A stretch of 64,000 bases of DNA from Glossina fuscipes (taxonomy: Eukaryota; Arthropoda; Insecta; Diptera; Glossinidae): contig NW_023998417.1 of assembly GCF_014805625.2 (NCBI RefSeq), positions 8,554,680 through 8,618,679 of the forward strand. Reading direction: 5' to 3'. The translations under genes and the position numbers were made by a program. Each line of letters begins with the position of its first letter. The first letter of the stretch is position 1. Shown here piece after piece: positions 24,911 to 35,723 of the stretch. A model generated the notes under the pieces. That model was not told the DNA's origin. It saw only the letters and a program-made list of their open reading frames with translations, and searched no databases.

Positions 24911-26281
24911 CTGTATAAGTTGTTGTTGTTATTTGAAAATTAAGAAAAAATTATTTAATTAGTGATAGGAAATTGAAAGAAAAATTACCGAATCTCTCTT
25001 CGAAACACGACTATACCTGCGAGAAAGTTTTCTTTTCATTTTTTTTTTTAACAACTTGGAATAGTGTTTGCAAAGATAAGAAGAGAGAGTTCGGATGCGA
25101 GTTTGCCTAGTTGTAGTTTCTCTTGCAATTATGTGTAAGGAATTTCGAGCGAATCCCTAAGCGTGCAGCATAGTTTTGTTTCACTTCAAATGCTATGATA
25201 ATAAGCAAAGATCATAGAGATTGTTTTATTATTTCACTTATGAAAGACCTACATAAAGATGCATGACGCGTGTATTCTAGATTTGGTGGTAAGGCGACGT
25301 CGTAGACTTTTCATCTAAACTAAGAAGATGCAATGTATCTTCTTTAGGATTTTGTTTTATGTCCGGCAAGAGTACGGAAGACAGATGGCGACTACATGCA
25401 CAATAAAGTGTTCAGGATGGAATGGCGAAATTAGGGCAGCTATCGCTTTTGTATCGCGTAATTCGGCTGCTCGCGTCATAGCATATGTAGTGGAGAGTGG
25501 TTAAGTGTTTGAAAAAGGATCGCTTTTGCAAAGGTATCGATTAGTCCTCTCTTTTATATTTTACTAAACATATTCATGCAAGTACTACTCTACTCTTCTC
25601 AATTGTGGATACAAGTTATGTTGTATTTAATATTGTATACCATTATAGATTTAAGTAAAAGAAATATTGCAGCGATTGAAAAGAAAACTTCCTTAAGGCT
25701 TTTCCCAAGTGCTGTCCAATAAGGTATCATTTCTCTTCCCTTCGCGTTACGTTTAACATATAGAAAACTTACGGATTGTTGCTGAAAATTTGCTCCTACC
25801 TTTCAAGGGAAGAGTTATGATAGGATAGGATCCGTTTGTAAGACAAGAAACAAAATATTAACGAATAACACGAATGTCAACTAAAGCTGAGGTCAAAGTT
25901 CGAGAACCGGTAAATGCCAAGATGAAACATTGTCTGTTCGCATATGTATCTGAGTGCAACCGCATACACAGAACAACTGTACATAAACAGAAGGACATAA
26001 CTCTTTCTTCCGGATTGTATAAAACAACTTGATACTGTCGTTAGTTTGATCAAGCATGTGCGATTGTGCGTAAGCAATAAAAACGCGAGATTGCTCCCAT
26101 ACGCCGAGAATGCTTAAGGTAATAATGTCAAATAATAAGTCCATGTCATTACCGTAATTATAGAACAACATAACGATACATAATAAAACTCATAAATAAA
26201 CCAGGACGGACAACACTTTTCATACAAAAATTTCTTCTAACTTAACAAAACTAAAAAGCAAAAGCAAACAAACGCACTTAC
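24911..26281 (-). other. Doa: Doa intron (1.4 kb)
   Basis: Lies between the last two kinase exons, with GTAAGT donor and ATACAG acceptor on the minus strand. No gene or repeat of note. Two overlapping minus-strand frames at 25877-26171 show no domain. Confidence 0.7.
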
Positions 26282-26472
26282 CTAACGTGACACGTTGTGA
26301 TGGTTCATAGTCCAACATTTTCTTAATCAAATCAAATAACTCACAATGATCTTCGCTATCACTCATCTGATATCTGAACAAAGGCTTGCAGTGATCGCGT
26401 ACATAACGACCAGCAGAGGATTTCTCGTCCCAATCCAACTTACCGTGATAGAAATATTTTGTTTTAGTTTTG
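26282..26472 (-). CDS. Doa: Doa kinase exon, [14 protein letters not shown] segment
   Basis: Completes Arg, then [27 protein letters not shown], a Ser/Asp/Glu run and [16 protein letters not shown], subdomains X-XI of the CLK family with the conserved Arg in PSQR. The exon leaves after one base of a Gly codon at GTAAGT. Confidence 0.95.
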
Positions 26473-26561
26473 CTGTAAAGAGCGTGATTACTAAAGGTTA
26501 AACTAACTTCATGAAGTAAACTGCGCAAAAAAATATGAAAGCTTGTCTAGCTATGCATTAC

Positions 26562-26675
26562 CGTGCCATACGATATGGTATTTGTCCGAGAATCCGCTCC
26601 ATCATCGCCAAATGTTCACGATTATCATGAGTTTGAAACAAAGTTATACCCAAATACAATTCAAAGAGTATACAG
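26562..26675 (-). CDS. Doa: Doa kinase exon carrying the LAMMER motif
   Basis: Starts [17 protein letters not shown] and contains [29 protein letters not shown] is the diagnostic LAMMER signature of CLK-family kinases in subdomain X. The donor is GTAATG after CG. Confidence 0.97.
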
Positions 26676-26772
26676 CTATAATAATATATATATATATAAC
26701 GGAAAGGTTAAAAGTTATGTAAAAAGAGATGATAAGCTGGATAAGCTGGATGAGAAATAAGCGAAAACTTAC

Positions 26773-26942
26773 CCTATTGACCAAACATCGCAAGGTTGCG
26801 ACCAACCCAATTCTAATATAACTTCGGGAGCACGATAATGTCGAGTCGAGACAATAGTACTGTGATGCTCATGATCAAATGTTGCTGAACCAAAATCGAT
26901 TAAACGTACATCGGTATTCTTAACGCGTCTTACTTCACGATT
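26773..26942 (-). CDS. Doa: Doa kinase exon, activation segment
   Basis: Encodes [18 protein letters not shown], then [20 protein letters not shown] and [19 protein letters not shown]. It holds the DFG magnesium-binding Asp, the activation loop and the APE-equivalent APEV, with the EHHSTIV insert typical of CLKs. Donor GTAAGT. Confidence 0.97.
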
Positions 26943-27053
26943 CTAAAATTGTGAAAGAAAGAAACAAATCAAATTAAATAAGCAATTTATATAAAATGGG
27001 AGGAGAAGAATCTCCAAAAAAAAAAAAAAAAAAATGATAAGAATTTTACTTAC

Positions 27054-27224
27054 AATTTTATGATTATAATGTGTAGTATACTCTGAATCAACAAAGAGTA
27101 TATTTTCTGGCTTCAAATCGGTGTGCGTTAAACGATTGTCATGTAAGAATTTCACTGAATAACATAACTGATAGGCCATATGTCGCACTTGTTCTAACGG
27201 ATATGGTTCGTAGTTGTTCTCACG
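27054..27224 (-). CDS. Doa: Doa kinase exon, catalytic loop
   Basis: Begins [19 protein letters not shown] and holds [19 protein letters not shown], the catalytic loop in which HTD replaces the usual HRD, as is normal for CLKs. Both borders are phase 0. The minus-strand acceptor CAG is preceded by 30 consecutive A (27228-27257) instead of pyrimidines. Confidence 0.95.
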
Positions 27225-27226
27225 CT

Positions 27227-27258
<32 letters not shown>

Positions 27259-27332
27259 TAGTGTAGAGTAAATATGAATGTAATTTTTTTTTTTTGTACA
27301 ACAACAACAAGTGCATAAGAGAAAAAACTTAC

Positions 27333-27423
27333 CAAAAAATCGAAAACACTCAAACCCAACATTTCGAAAACAATGCACATGTGTCCGTGATAATCGAACC
27401 AATCTATCATTTTAACGCACAAG
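27333..27423 (-). CDS. Doa: Doa kinase exon, hinge region
   Basis: Completes His, then [20 protein letters not shown] and [10 protein letters not shown], the subdomain IV-V sheet and hinge. The 3' border is phase 0 at GTAAGT. The frame running on past it is intron. Confidence 0.96.
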
Positions 27424-28077
27424 CTGGAAAAATTGGGTAAAGAAAAGTCAAATGAAAATTACGAATTTTATCGACATTGGGTCATCCACGAGAGGGAGAT
27501 GTCTTTTCTACTTTTGTAAAAGTCTAAAATTTGTCCATGCAGCTGTGCTTGCTTAAGGCCAAGAACAGATTTTGAAAAGATTTTCCGAACAAGAAAATGC
27601 GCTGGAAGTCAAATGTGGAAAAAGAATGTCTCTCTGTGTCGTCATTAATTCAAAGTTCGGCAATCAAGCAAGAAGCATAAGCTGATCTTAATCTTAATAC
27701 TGTAAGGAACACTTTCTTCGCATCAGTAATGATAAGGACTTTTCATGCATCAGATAAGCCAGGATAACAAAGTCTTCCTTGCGTGATGGCCCGCGCTTTA
27801 AAAGCTTTTAAGCTCCCTATAGCTATAGGAAAGGAATTAGATAACGCAAGTAGCATTTGTCTTGAAACAAAAGCGAGGTCAGCATCATATTTATTGGAAT
27901 GCGACGGAATCAAGTCATTAACAAGGCTTTTCTAAGCAAGAAACCATCATATGTGTCACTGTATTATGGATAATTTAAATAAAATCAATTTTCTAAATCA
28001 TTGAACAATGATGATTCATCTGTGCATGGATGATGGGATGCAATTATGAAATTGTTAAAAATCTTAGTACTACTTAC
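27424..28077 (-). other. Doa: Doa intron (0.65 kb)
   Basis: Minus-strand GTAAGT donor and TTTCCAG acceptor. Nothing else seen in it. Confidence 0.7.
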
Positions 28078-28191
28078 TGTTCACAATTTGGATCTTTTTG
28101 TGCAATCTTCTCTAAGGCATTAATTTCTAGTTTAGCAGCCTCGCGATATTTTTCCACATTTTTAATTATCTTTAAGGCCATACAATAATCC
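28078..28191 (-). CDS. Doa: Doa kinase exon, ATP-binding Lys and helix C
   Basis: Completes Arg, then [20 protein letters not shown] with the invariant ATP-anchoring Lys, and [17 protein letters not shown] with the helix-C Glu. Ends with CA, completed to His by the next exon. Donor GTAAGT. Confidence 0.96.
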
Positions 28192-28283
28192 CTGTTTACG
28201 GAAAATATTAAAAATAAATTTTAGTTACAATTTGTAGAAAATTTTTGCATAATGTAGATGATGGATGAATCAATCGATCGTAC

Positions 28284-28350
28284 CTTTCCATGTCTTTGAC
28301 TTTAACAACACGACCGAATGTACCCTCGCCCAGTGTGGCCATGATTTTAT
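28284..28350 (-). CDS. Doa: Doa kinase exon, glycine-rich loop
   Basis: Completes Tyr, then [28 protein letters not shown] is the nucleotide-binding P-loop. Acceptor TTTTCAG, donor GTACGA. Confidence 0.96.
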
Positions 28351-28658
28351 CTGAAAATTTGAAGAAAAGACGATACATTGAAATTTCGAATAATCCTTCA
28401 AAAGCAATACGAAAATATAATCATATTAAACATTAGATGTTTTCTTGCGAAAGTTAATAAAAAAAAAAAAACCTATTTTTTTAATATTTTTTTTTTTTTT
28501 TATATGTTTAATGAACTTTTCTACTCTAACAAACACGATAACAAAAATCGAAAACTGATCAAGATTGAAAATGCAATACATTTTGCAAGAGGAAATCGAA
28601 ATGAAAAAATTTGCAAAAAAAGCGCATTGAGAGAGATTAAAATGAAATGAAAGAAAAC

Positions 28659-28689
<31 letters not shown>

Positions 28690-29092
28690 AAAAAAAAACC
28701 AAAAAAAAAAAAAACTTGGAAAAAAAAAAAAAAACAGAATCGGAAAAGCTTCTCAAAGCCTCTTCTTACATTTTTAATCAACACGAGACAGAATCAAGAA
28801 AATTGAATTTGCGCTTTTTTTCGATTTTTAAATTATTAAAAAAATCTCTGAATTGCAATTTAAATGAATGTTAATTATCAAGAGTAAAAGTTAACTTTTG
28901 AAATTTCTATTTTTTTTTTTTTTTTTTTTAAATGAATATAGTTAAAATTATCTTAATAGGATTGATTGATTAATTGATTGATTGATTGTTGGCCTAACTG
29001 CTATGCGGATTATTGTTTTCGTTCATATATATATATAATATAAATGCAAGTATATATTAATAGTTAAATAAAAACAAAAAATTGTCACGAAC
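28351..29092 (-). other. Doa: Doa intron (0.74 kb), homopolymer-rich
   Basis: Lies between the kinase linker and P-loop exons. Dominated by A and T runs, including a nearly unbroken A-rich stretch at about 28659-28735 on the plus strand. The Lys-rich and Phe-rich frames over it are artefacts of those runs. Confidence 0.65.
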
Positions 29093-29168
29093 ATCTGTGA
29101 TGAAGAATATCGCCATTATGATACATCAAGTGGCCATCAGCATCATCTTGTATAACGGGCTTTGCTGT
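29093..29168 (-). CDS. Doa: Doa linker exon just before the kinase domain
   Basis: Encodes TAKPVIQDDADGHLMYHNGD then ILHHR and the first base of Tyr. The DDA.GHL.YH.GD segment is the conserved leader of CLK kinase domains (DDAEGHLIYHVGD in vertebrate CLKs). Starting at 29168 (acceptor AATAG) gives phase 0, matching the 701-residue exon; an alternative acceptor at 29165-29166 would give phase 1. The donor is a weak AGAT|GTTCGT. In-frame stops lie just upstream, so this exon needs a spliced-in leader. Confidence 0.88.
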
Positions 29169-29270
29169 CTATTAATTTCGTTTTCGTTTAAAGGTTCATA
29201 TAACGTGGCATTCATTTCGTTTCAATTCGTTTTTCAATTTTCAATTCAGTTTTGATTAAGACGTTGGTGG

Positions 29271-29307
<37 letters not shown>

Positions 29308-30524
29308 TATGTTTATGATGTTGTTGATTCGATTTGATATTGAAGACACAGTAGTTGCGTGTGATTAATGCAGCAGCAAAACGGAAGCGCAAGCGGTCAA
29401 GCGGTAGCGATAGAGTTTGGTTGAGGAGGTTGATTGAGATTTGTTTTATTGATTGTAGAGTAGTAGAGGCCGTTGAAGAAGGGCAGTCAGTTGAGAGTGT
29501 ATTTTTGTATGTGATAGAGAGAGAGAGGCACAGAGACACATGTGTTGTTGAGGGGTCGGTCGGTCGGTCGATGATAGCAGTTGATAAATTGGTTGGCATA
29601 CATACACGGGCACGCAGAGAGAATTGGCGGGTCAAACATCAGGTGATGTGGTTCAAAAACACATAAGAAAAGAGAAAAACAAAGAAAAAAGAAAAACAGA
29701 GAAAAAAGAAAAAAAAAAAAAACATATGTATCCATAAGAAGTTGTTGCCACAGCCAGGAAGTAGTGCACATCCATCCCATTCAGCGCGCCCCCATTCATT
29801 GTTACGGCGTTAGTATCATTTATAGCACCATCCCACGTTGACACCACATAGTCGTACACGCATATATCGTGTCATTACATATTTTTCCATATCATTCACA
29901 AGACAATCAATATTTTGCCAGCAAAGCCGTTTTTAAGCCAGTCGTTAGTAATCATCATCATCATCATCATCATCATAATTATCCAGAGCATCAATTTCAT
30001 TTTCCATCATCATCATCATCATCATCAACATCATTGTGATAACCCATCATCATCATTACATACATAATCAAGAAAAAACACGAGAAAAATACGTTCGTTT
30101 TTTCGATAAGAAAATTGGTTCGGACAAAATGTTGTTTTTGTATTTGTTATTACAAAAACTAGCATTTGTTCATAATTATTTGTTTTTTTTTTTTTTTTTC
30201 TTTTTTTTAAAATACATAAAACATGATAATACACAGCGTTAATATATTTATATAAAATTTTTTATTAGTTAGTTTAATTAAAAAAAAGAAATATATATAT
30301 ATATTAAAAAATTTAATATTTATGCAATCATGTTAAACTCGTCAGGTTAAACGAAATCATCAATGCATGTTTGTTAAAACATAGAGCTGTTTTTGACACG
30401 AAACTCCTAGCTAGCAAAGGATTTTAAAAATGAAAGTAAAGAATTTTCTTGTTCCCACGCTAGTCTACATATATGAATAATTAACTACAGCATGTTGTTG
30501 TTGAATTCTATGCTAATCTCTGTC

Positions 30525-30715
30525 TAATAGCTTTCATTAGATTCTCGGAGTAATACGCACTGTAAAATATCTTTCATGAGATTTTTCTAATAATTTCTGC
30601 TTTAGAATATCTTTCATGAGATTTGCATAGTCATGTCTAGTAGTCTAAAATATCTTTCATGAGATTTTTCTAATATCATGTACACTAAAATATGTTGTTT
30701 TAATGAGATTTTCAT
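30525..30715 (+). repeat. short tandem repeat, ~55 bp unit
   Basis: ATCTTTCATGAGATTT with a TAAAAT or TAGAAT lead-in occurs three times almost unchanged, flanked by two more diverged copies (GCTTTCATTAGATTCT and TTAATGAGATTTT). Spacing is about 50-60 bases. Confidence 0.75.
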
Positions 30716-31105
30716 ATTTTTCCCATGGGATTCAGTTGTTACTTATAGAAAGAAAAATTTATAATTCTTTTCCGCCATTATATCCATAATACTAATCTTC
30801 GTGAAGAATTTCACGCAAGAAAAAAAAAGGTTGATTTTCTTCTTATAATTAATTTAATAAAAGCAAAAAAATGTATTGAAATTTCTACATTTCTTTGTAC
30901 TCTTCAAGGTTGTTTATTAGTAAAAATTCCAAGCAAGGCTTACATGCATAAGTGTAGCAAAAGTTTTCTTCTTTTTTATAACGCAACAAACATTGAAATA
31001 AAATTTTATTCATCATTCGATATTTGGAAGAAGGATTATGATGAAGAAGGTGATAAATACTCTTTCTTTGTCTTTGAAGTCATAACCTCCGTGAATAATA
31101 ATAGT

Positions 31106-31141
31106 AATGTAATGTAATGTAATGTAATGTAATGTAATGTA
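31106..31141 (+). repeat. (AATGT)n pentanucleotide repeat
   Basis: Seven uninterrupted AATGT units, in a Doa intron. Confidence 0.9.
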
Positions 31142-31316
31142 TAAAACGGATCAGACCAATAATATCATCTAGTATTTGATTTTGATTAGTAAGTAAAGTA
31201 AAATATTCACGGCAGTCATAAGAAAGCAAATACATACGTTCGATATGAATCGATAACAATCAAAAGCGTTAGAAAAAAAAGTCAATTTTTTAAAAGTAAG
31301 ACGAAAAAAATCTTAC

Positions 31317-31443
31317 AAATGTTGACAAAGTTTTTGGAATGCGTGACCTATGAAATAAAGACGCAGAAGTGGCACTTTTTGATAACATCAACATTTGTTG
31401 ATGTTGATGATATTGCTGTTGGTGATGATGGTGTTGTTGTTGT

Positions 31444-31475
<32 letters not shown>

Positions 31476-33419
31476 ATAAACTTGCATTTGCTGACGTTGA
31501 TAGGCGGTTAAAGCAGATGCAGATATCGGCATCGCAGCAGTGGAACCTATACCCCTCCTACCGCCACTGCTGCCATAAGCGGTATTATAAGGATCAAAAT
31601 GGTATGATTTGCATGAATTAAAGTAATTATCACGAGCGGGATTCCCACGAGCACCAGACCCAGAGTTTGCGGGTCCGGTCGTCTCTAGCTCATTAAGAGC
31701 AGTACCAATTGCTCTTGAAGTGGCGCTACCTTTATAAGTTCTTTGTTGACGTCCTGTACCTAAACGTTCAGTAATGCTTCCGAAGGCCAAAGCACTCGAA
31801 CTGCTAGAGTGCATTAGACCGCTACTAAACTTATTAAAATTGAATGGTTGAGGTCTGTATTTGGAAAGGTCGTTATTATTTTTATCAGATGCTAGCATCA
31901 ATGGTCGAATGCTATTTGTAGTCTTAGTAGTGTTTGCGATTTTTGTATCTCCGTAATCAGTAACTTTGCTAGCTATTCCTGAAATGGAAGTACTATTGGT
32001 TGTATTGACTGAGGTTATGGTTTCACTATTAGAGGTGCTGGTGGTTGTAACAATTGTTCTTGTGGTTGTTATCGTGTTGTTGTTAGTTACAGGGATGGAA
32101 GAGGTCTCTACGGTATCGGTTATAACTTCTTTAACACTTTGTTTGCTAGTTTCGTCAGAGCTACTATCGCTCTCTTCCTCCGTGGAGGTACTATCACTAT
32201 CAGATTCTGTAGTTACTTTTTTGCTACTGCTTTTTTTTACAGGCAACTCTGCGCGACCATTTAATTCGAGATGTCCCTTATCAATTAATTTGGTATCATT
32301 ATTATTGGCATCAACTTTCTTCTTATTTGCTAATTCCTCTTCCGCTAGACGTTGTTGCAGTTCTTTGGTTTTTTCCGCTTCCAGAGCATAACGAGCCATT
32401 CGTTCCTTTAGCTCTTTACGTTTTCGCAAGCGTTCCTCAAATTTTTTTGCTTCTAAATATTGACTATCTTCACGCAATGCTAACAATATTGCAGCATTAT
32501 CGGCAGATGAACGTTCATCATTAAGTATTTCCATCTCTTCATCGGTAAATGACTTACTACTAGCGGACGTGGTGGGAGGAACGCGATGTGTTGACGATGC
32601 CACTGAAGTCATTTGCGGACGTTTATAGGCAAAACGATTACGCGAGTTAAGCGGGACGGTAATGTTGTCATCAATACAGCCGCTCTCACTATTATCACCC
32701 GTTCTGCTCGCTAAATTCTCACAGGTTTTATTGCGACCATTGGATTTTGTTTTATCATAGCCTGATGATGCTACAGAAGAAGATGTATTTACATCCAGAT
32801 CAGTACTGGTATCATAATGTCTACCTAAGCGTGAACCATCGTAATAGTTGCGGTAGTCTAAACCGCTACGTGGCTTATAACTGGAAGCATATTCGCCATT
32901 ACGCCCATAACGGCTTGTTGCTGCATTATATTCATCCTGGTAGCGGTGATCGTAGTGTGCACCATGATTTCGGGCACCCGAACGATATTTATTACCACTA
33001 CTACCATAATCCAAAAGATAATTATCATCAACTAAGTTCGAGTCATTAACAGGCCGACCATTTGTACTAGTTAAGTATCCGCTGTCGTTCGAGTCACCCA
33101 AATATCGTGCAGTTTTATTCCTTAATAAACGGTAAGGCGTGCGTTCTCTTCGATCGGCAGTACCAAACGAACTGGAGGACAGTTTCGATTTTGTGCCGGC
33201 CGATGACAATTGATGCGAGGTAGCCGAACGTGTTATGGGATTGATATTCTCATCGGGTTCGAGAGTCTTCTCGTGATCATCGTCGGCATCACGATGACGA
33301 CGTCTACCTACTCGATCTAAAATATCTGAATATTTATTCTCTAGTCTCGATATGGCCGATAGTTTTGCAACACTAGAACTGGAGGCTACCGGCGTTTTGT
33401 CTTTATCGTTGTCTTTTCG
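31317..33419 (-). CDS. Doa: Doa long-isoform exon, 701 residues
   Basis: A 2103-base exon, phase 0 at both ends. The acceptor on the minus strand is CACACTTAG at 33420; the donor after ...PKTLSTF is GTAAGA, so it can join the linker exon in frame. It opens RKDNDKDKTPVASSS, then AKLSAISRLENKYSDILDR. It continues with Tyr/Ser/Arg/Asp-rich low complexity, a charged probable coiled coil at about exon residues 295-370 (LEAKKFEERLRKRKELKERM), Thr/Ser runs, and a C-terminal Gln/His tract at 31420-31490. The frame reads cleanly through the whole length, and the antisense frames are Val/Leu shadows of repeats. I recognise no enzymatic domain. Membership of Doa rests on strand, phase fit and the known existence of long Doa isoforms; a separate gene ending without a stop here is less likely. 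Confidence 0.75.
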
Positions 33420-34653
33420 CTAAGTGTGAGAAAAATGTACATAACACAGTTAAAATATTAAGCTGCTTTCGAAGCTACTAAAGGATTCTCTTAGACGACG
33501 AGGATAAGGCATTTCGGAATATTGGTCCTTTTCATACGTTAGAAACTAACTCTCAGGTTCATAGAAAATTGGCCTTCAAAATATTTTTTGATGCTGCTCT
33601 TTTATAAGCAGCAACGCATTTAAATATTCAAACTCGATTCTCTCTGTTTATTTTCAAATATACTCAAAATAACGAAACGAAAGTGTTTACATTTTTGAAA
33701 TGAAAAACGCATTTTCCCGAGACAGCGGGCGATGTTTTCTTCTACTGCTGCTACTCATCTTCAGAGATTGTAAACTTATCTTTTGTTCTTGCTTTTATAA
33801 CATTCAGGCGCATTAATATTTCGCATTTTCTTGCGTGCGTTCAGAATGATTCAATGGGGATAGGGTTGTTTTAGATTTTCATTAAAGCTTTCTTAGAATT
33901 TGCAAAGAGATGTATTTTTTTTTTTTTTTTTTTTTTTGTTTTCTTTTCACAGAATATCTTCTCTATTAGAGGTACTAAGGTAGAAAAGTGTCGGATTTAA
34001 TTCAAGTCAAGACAATCTCGACTAGTTTTGCGCAGTCCAGTCCAGCTTTATTCATTTTCTTCTTCTTTTTTGTTTGTAAAGTAAACTCCTGTAAACTCCT
34101 TCTTTTATAAATATCACTTGCCCGCCCTTGAGATCATACTCCTTAAATAGGATTTTCTTACTCTCCTCTCACTGGCTACTTATTACTATAATTTACAATA
34201 ATTTATATATATACATACGACTGTGAAATAATATCATATCAATACCTAGTAAATAAAATAGAGAAATGAAAGTAAGTGACCTCCGGTAGATCTACTTACA
34301 CGATAAGCAGAAAACTATGCGATATTATTTTGAATTGTTGAGGTAATATGTTTGCTGCCGCCCCCATTCCCTCCCGTGGAGATAATAGCTTTGCGAATTG
34401 CTTTATTTATTTATGAAAAAATTTTTTTTCTGTTTTTCTTAGTCGTTTCTCTGCAAAATAATATTTATTTGAAAATTTTTATATAAAATTTAATTAATTT
34501 TTTGAAGCTCTTATAAATTTGAACATAATTTTTAAATGAACTTGAGAAAAATTTCATTGAAAATGGTTCAAGTATAATGTTTATAATAGTTGACAAGAGA
34601 ATTATTATATCAAATAGAAAAAAAAATCATTAAACAAACAAAAAAAAAAAAAC

Positions 34654-34696
<43 letters not shown>

Positions 34697-35147
34697 AAAT
34701 AGTTTTGTTTGCATATTGAAAACACACTTTTCACTTTCTCTTTACGAGCGAAGAACATGTGTTCCTAATTGTTCATCGGTAAACACGAATTTATATATTT
34801 ATAGGCATGTGCATACAAAGTTCTATCCAGAGCCAAAAGATATAAAAAAAAAAAATTTTTGAGGAAAAAAAATTAAATAGCCAAAAATAAAATGATGCAC
34901 TCATTTGATTTAGAGGAAATTAAAAAAAAAAAAAAACAAAAAAAAAACACTTTTTTTCAAGAAGACGATAATCTTGATTTTCTAAAAGAAAAAAAAAAAT
35001 GTTTTTTTTTTTTTTTTTAAATTCATGTAATCCCCCTCCCACCGATCCTCATCAATCCACTTTTTTAGCTGCTCTAAGAGAATCCTTTAGATGAATATTG
35101 TAAGGCATTCATGGAAACAATTGTAAGTGTAAACGACGTTTACGTAC
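33420..35147 (-). other. Doa: Doa intron (1.7 kb)
   Basis: Donor GTACGT after Asp (35146-35147 on the plus strand) and acceptor TTAG at 33420. Contains (TA)n at 34663-34694 and several A or T runs. No gene seen. Confidence 0.65.
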
Positions 35148-35481
35148 ATCACGTTTGCTAAAAGTACGCATTAAGGGTTTGTAATAAGCCGTTACAGGAC
35201 TTAAATTTGAACGCAATCGATCGAGAGCGGAGGCAGCGGTAGTAGCACTTTTTTGATAGCGTCCAGTAGTAGACGGACTACTATAGAGTCCAGTACCGCC
35301 ATAATAACGGGTATAACGGTGACGATCACTCATCGAATTTAAACTAGTTTTCGGCGAATAATTATCCTTTTTGTTGTCGTTGTTGTTCTTCTCAAAATAA
35401 TTTGCACTATTATTATGTTTCGCTGCTTTGCTGCTGTTGCTGCTTCTATTCGATTTGAAGTTTAAAGATTTTAACTCACTG
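35148..35481 (-). CDS. Doa: Doa common N-terminal exon, 111 residues
   Basis: Basic Ser/Asn/Tyr-rich segment: SELKSLNFKSNRSSNSSKAA, DRHRYTRYYGGTGLYSS, ALDRLRSNLSPVTAYYKPLM, RTFSKRD. The donor AT|GTACGT is phase 0 and joins the RKDNDKDK exon. The acceptor is a NAGNAG (GCAAGCAG), so the exon starts at 35481 or 35478; both accept a phase-2 donor. No ATG lies near its start, so it depends on an upstream first exon. The frame extending past 35481 is intron. Confidence 0.7.
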
Positions 35482-35690
35482 CTTGCAAGAAGAAGCAAGC
35501 AAAGCAACCAATTATTGTTGTTGTTTGCGTTTTCAAATTATAAATAAAATATTTTCTCATTAAAAGATTATCATTATTATTATTACTTTTTTTTTTTGTT
35601 TGTTAAACGATTACTTTTTTCGCTTTTTTTTTCTTTTTTTTTTTTTATAATTAAACCTCTACGATTCTTGCGAAATTTCTTACTTTACGA

Positions 35691-35723
<33 letters not shown>

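Larger units (their letters stand above)
29169..31316 (-). other. Doa: Doa intron with possible short-isoform 5' region
   Basis: Separates the 701-residue exon from the kinase linker. On the minus strand, 29300-29640 is CT-rich and resembles a 5'UTR. A GC-richer open patch lies at 29740-29859 (minus). (CAT)n repeats lie at 29956-29977 and 30008-30028, a ~55 bp tandem repeat at 30525-30715, and an (AATGT)7 repeat at 31106-31141. One or more promoters for short isoforms would be expected here from Drosophila Doa, but no first exon could be fixed. Confidence 0.5.

Noticed and set aside
27220..27422. Open frame running from the hinge exon through the intron into the next kinase exon
   Set aside because: The intron happens to be open, but it inserts Lys/Phe homopolymer text into an invariant kinase region and has GTAAGT and CAG ends; it is an intron.
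28647..28874. Plus-strand open frame of Lys/Glu
   Set aside because: It translates an A-rich homopolymer block inside a Doa intron; no start context or domain.
29355..29666. 103-residue plus-strand open frame, Arg-rich
   Set aside because: It is the antisense of a CT-rich, probably 5'UTR-like stretch on the Doa strand, with a (GGTC)n repeat; no recognisable motif.
29842..30039. Plus-strand open frame with His8 and Ser7
   Set aside because: The runs come from (CAT)n and (ATC)n microsatellites; there is no ATG start and no homologue recognised.
30525..30715. CRISPR-like repeat/spacer pattern
   Set aside because: Eukaryotic intron, irregular spacing and diverged copies; not a CRISPR array.
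31319..32524. Plus-strand Val/Leu/Ala-rich frames opposite the 701-residue Doa exon
   Set aside because: Shadows of the CAA/CAG, Ser and Thr repeats on the coding strand.
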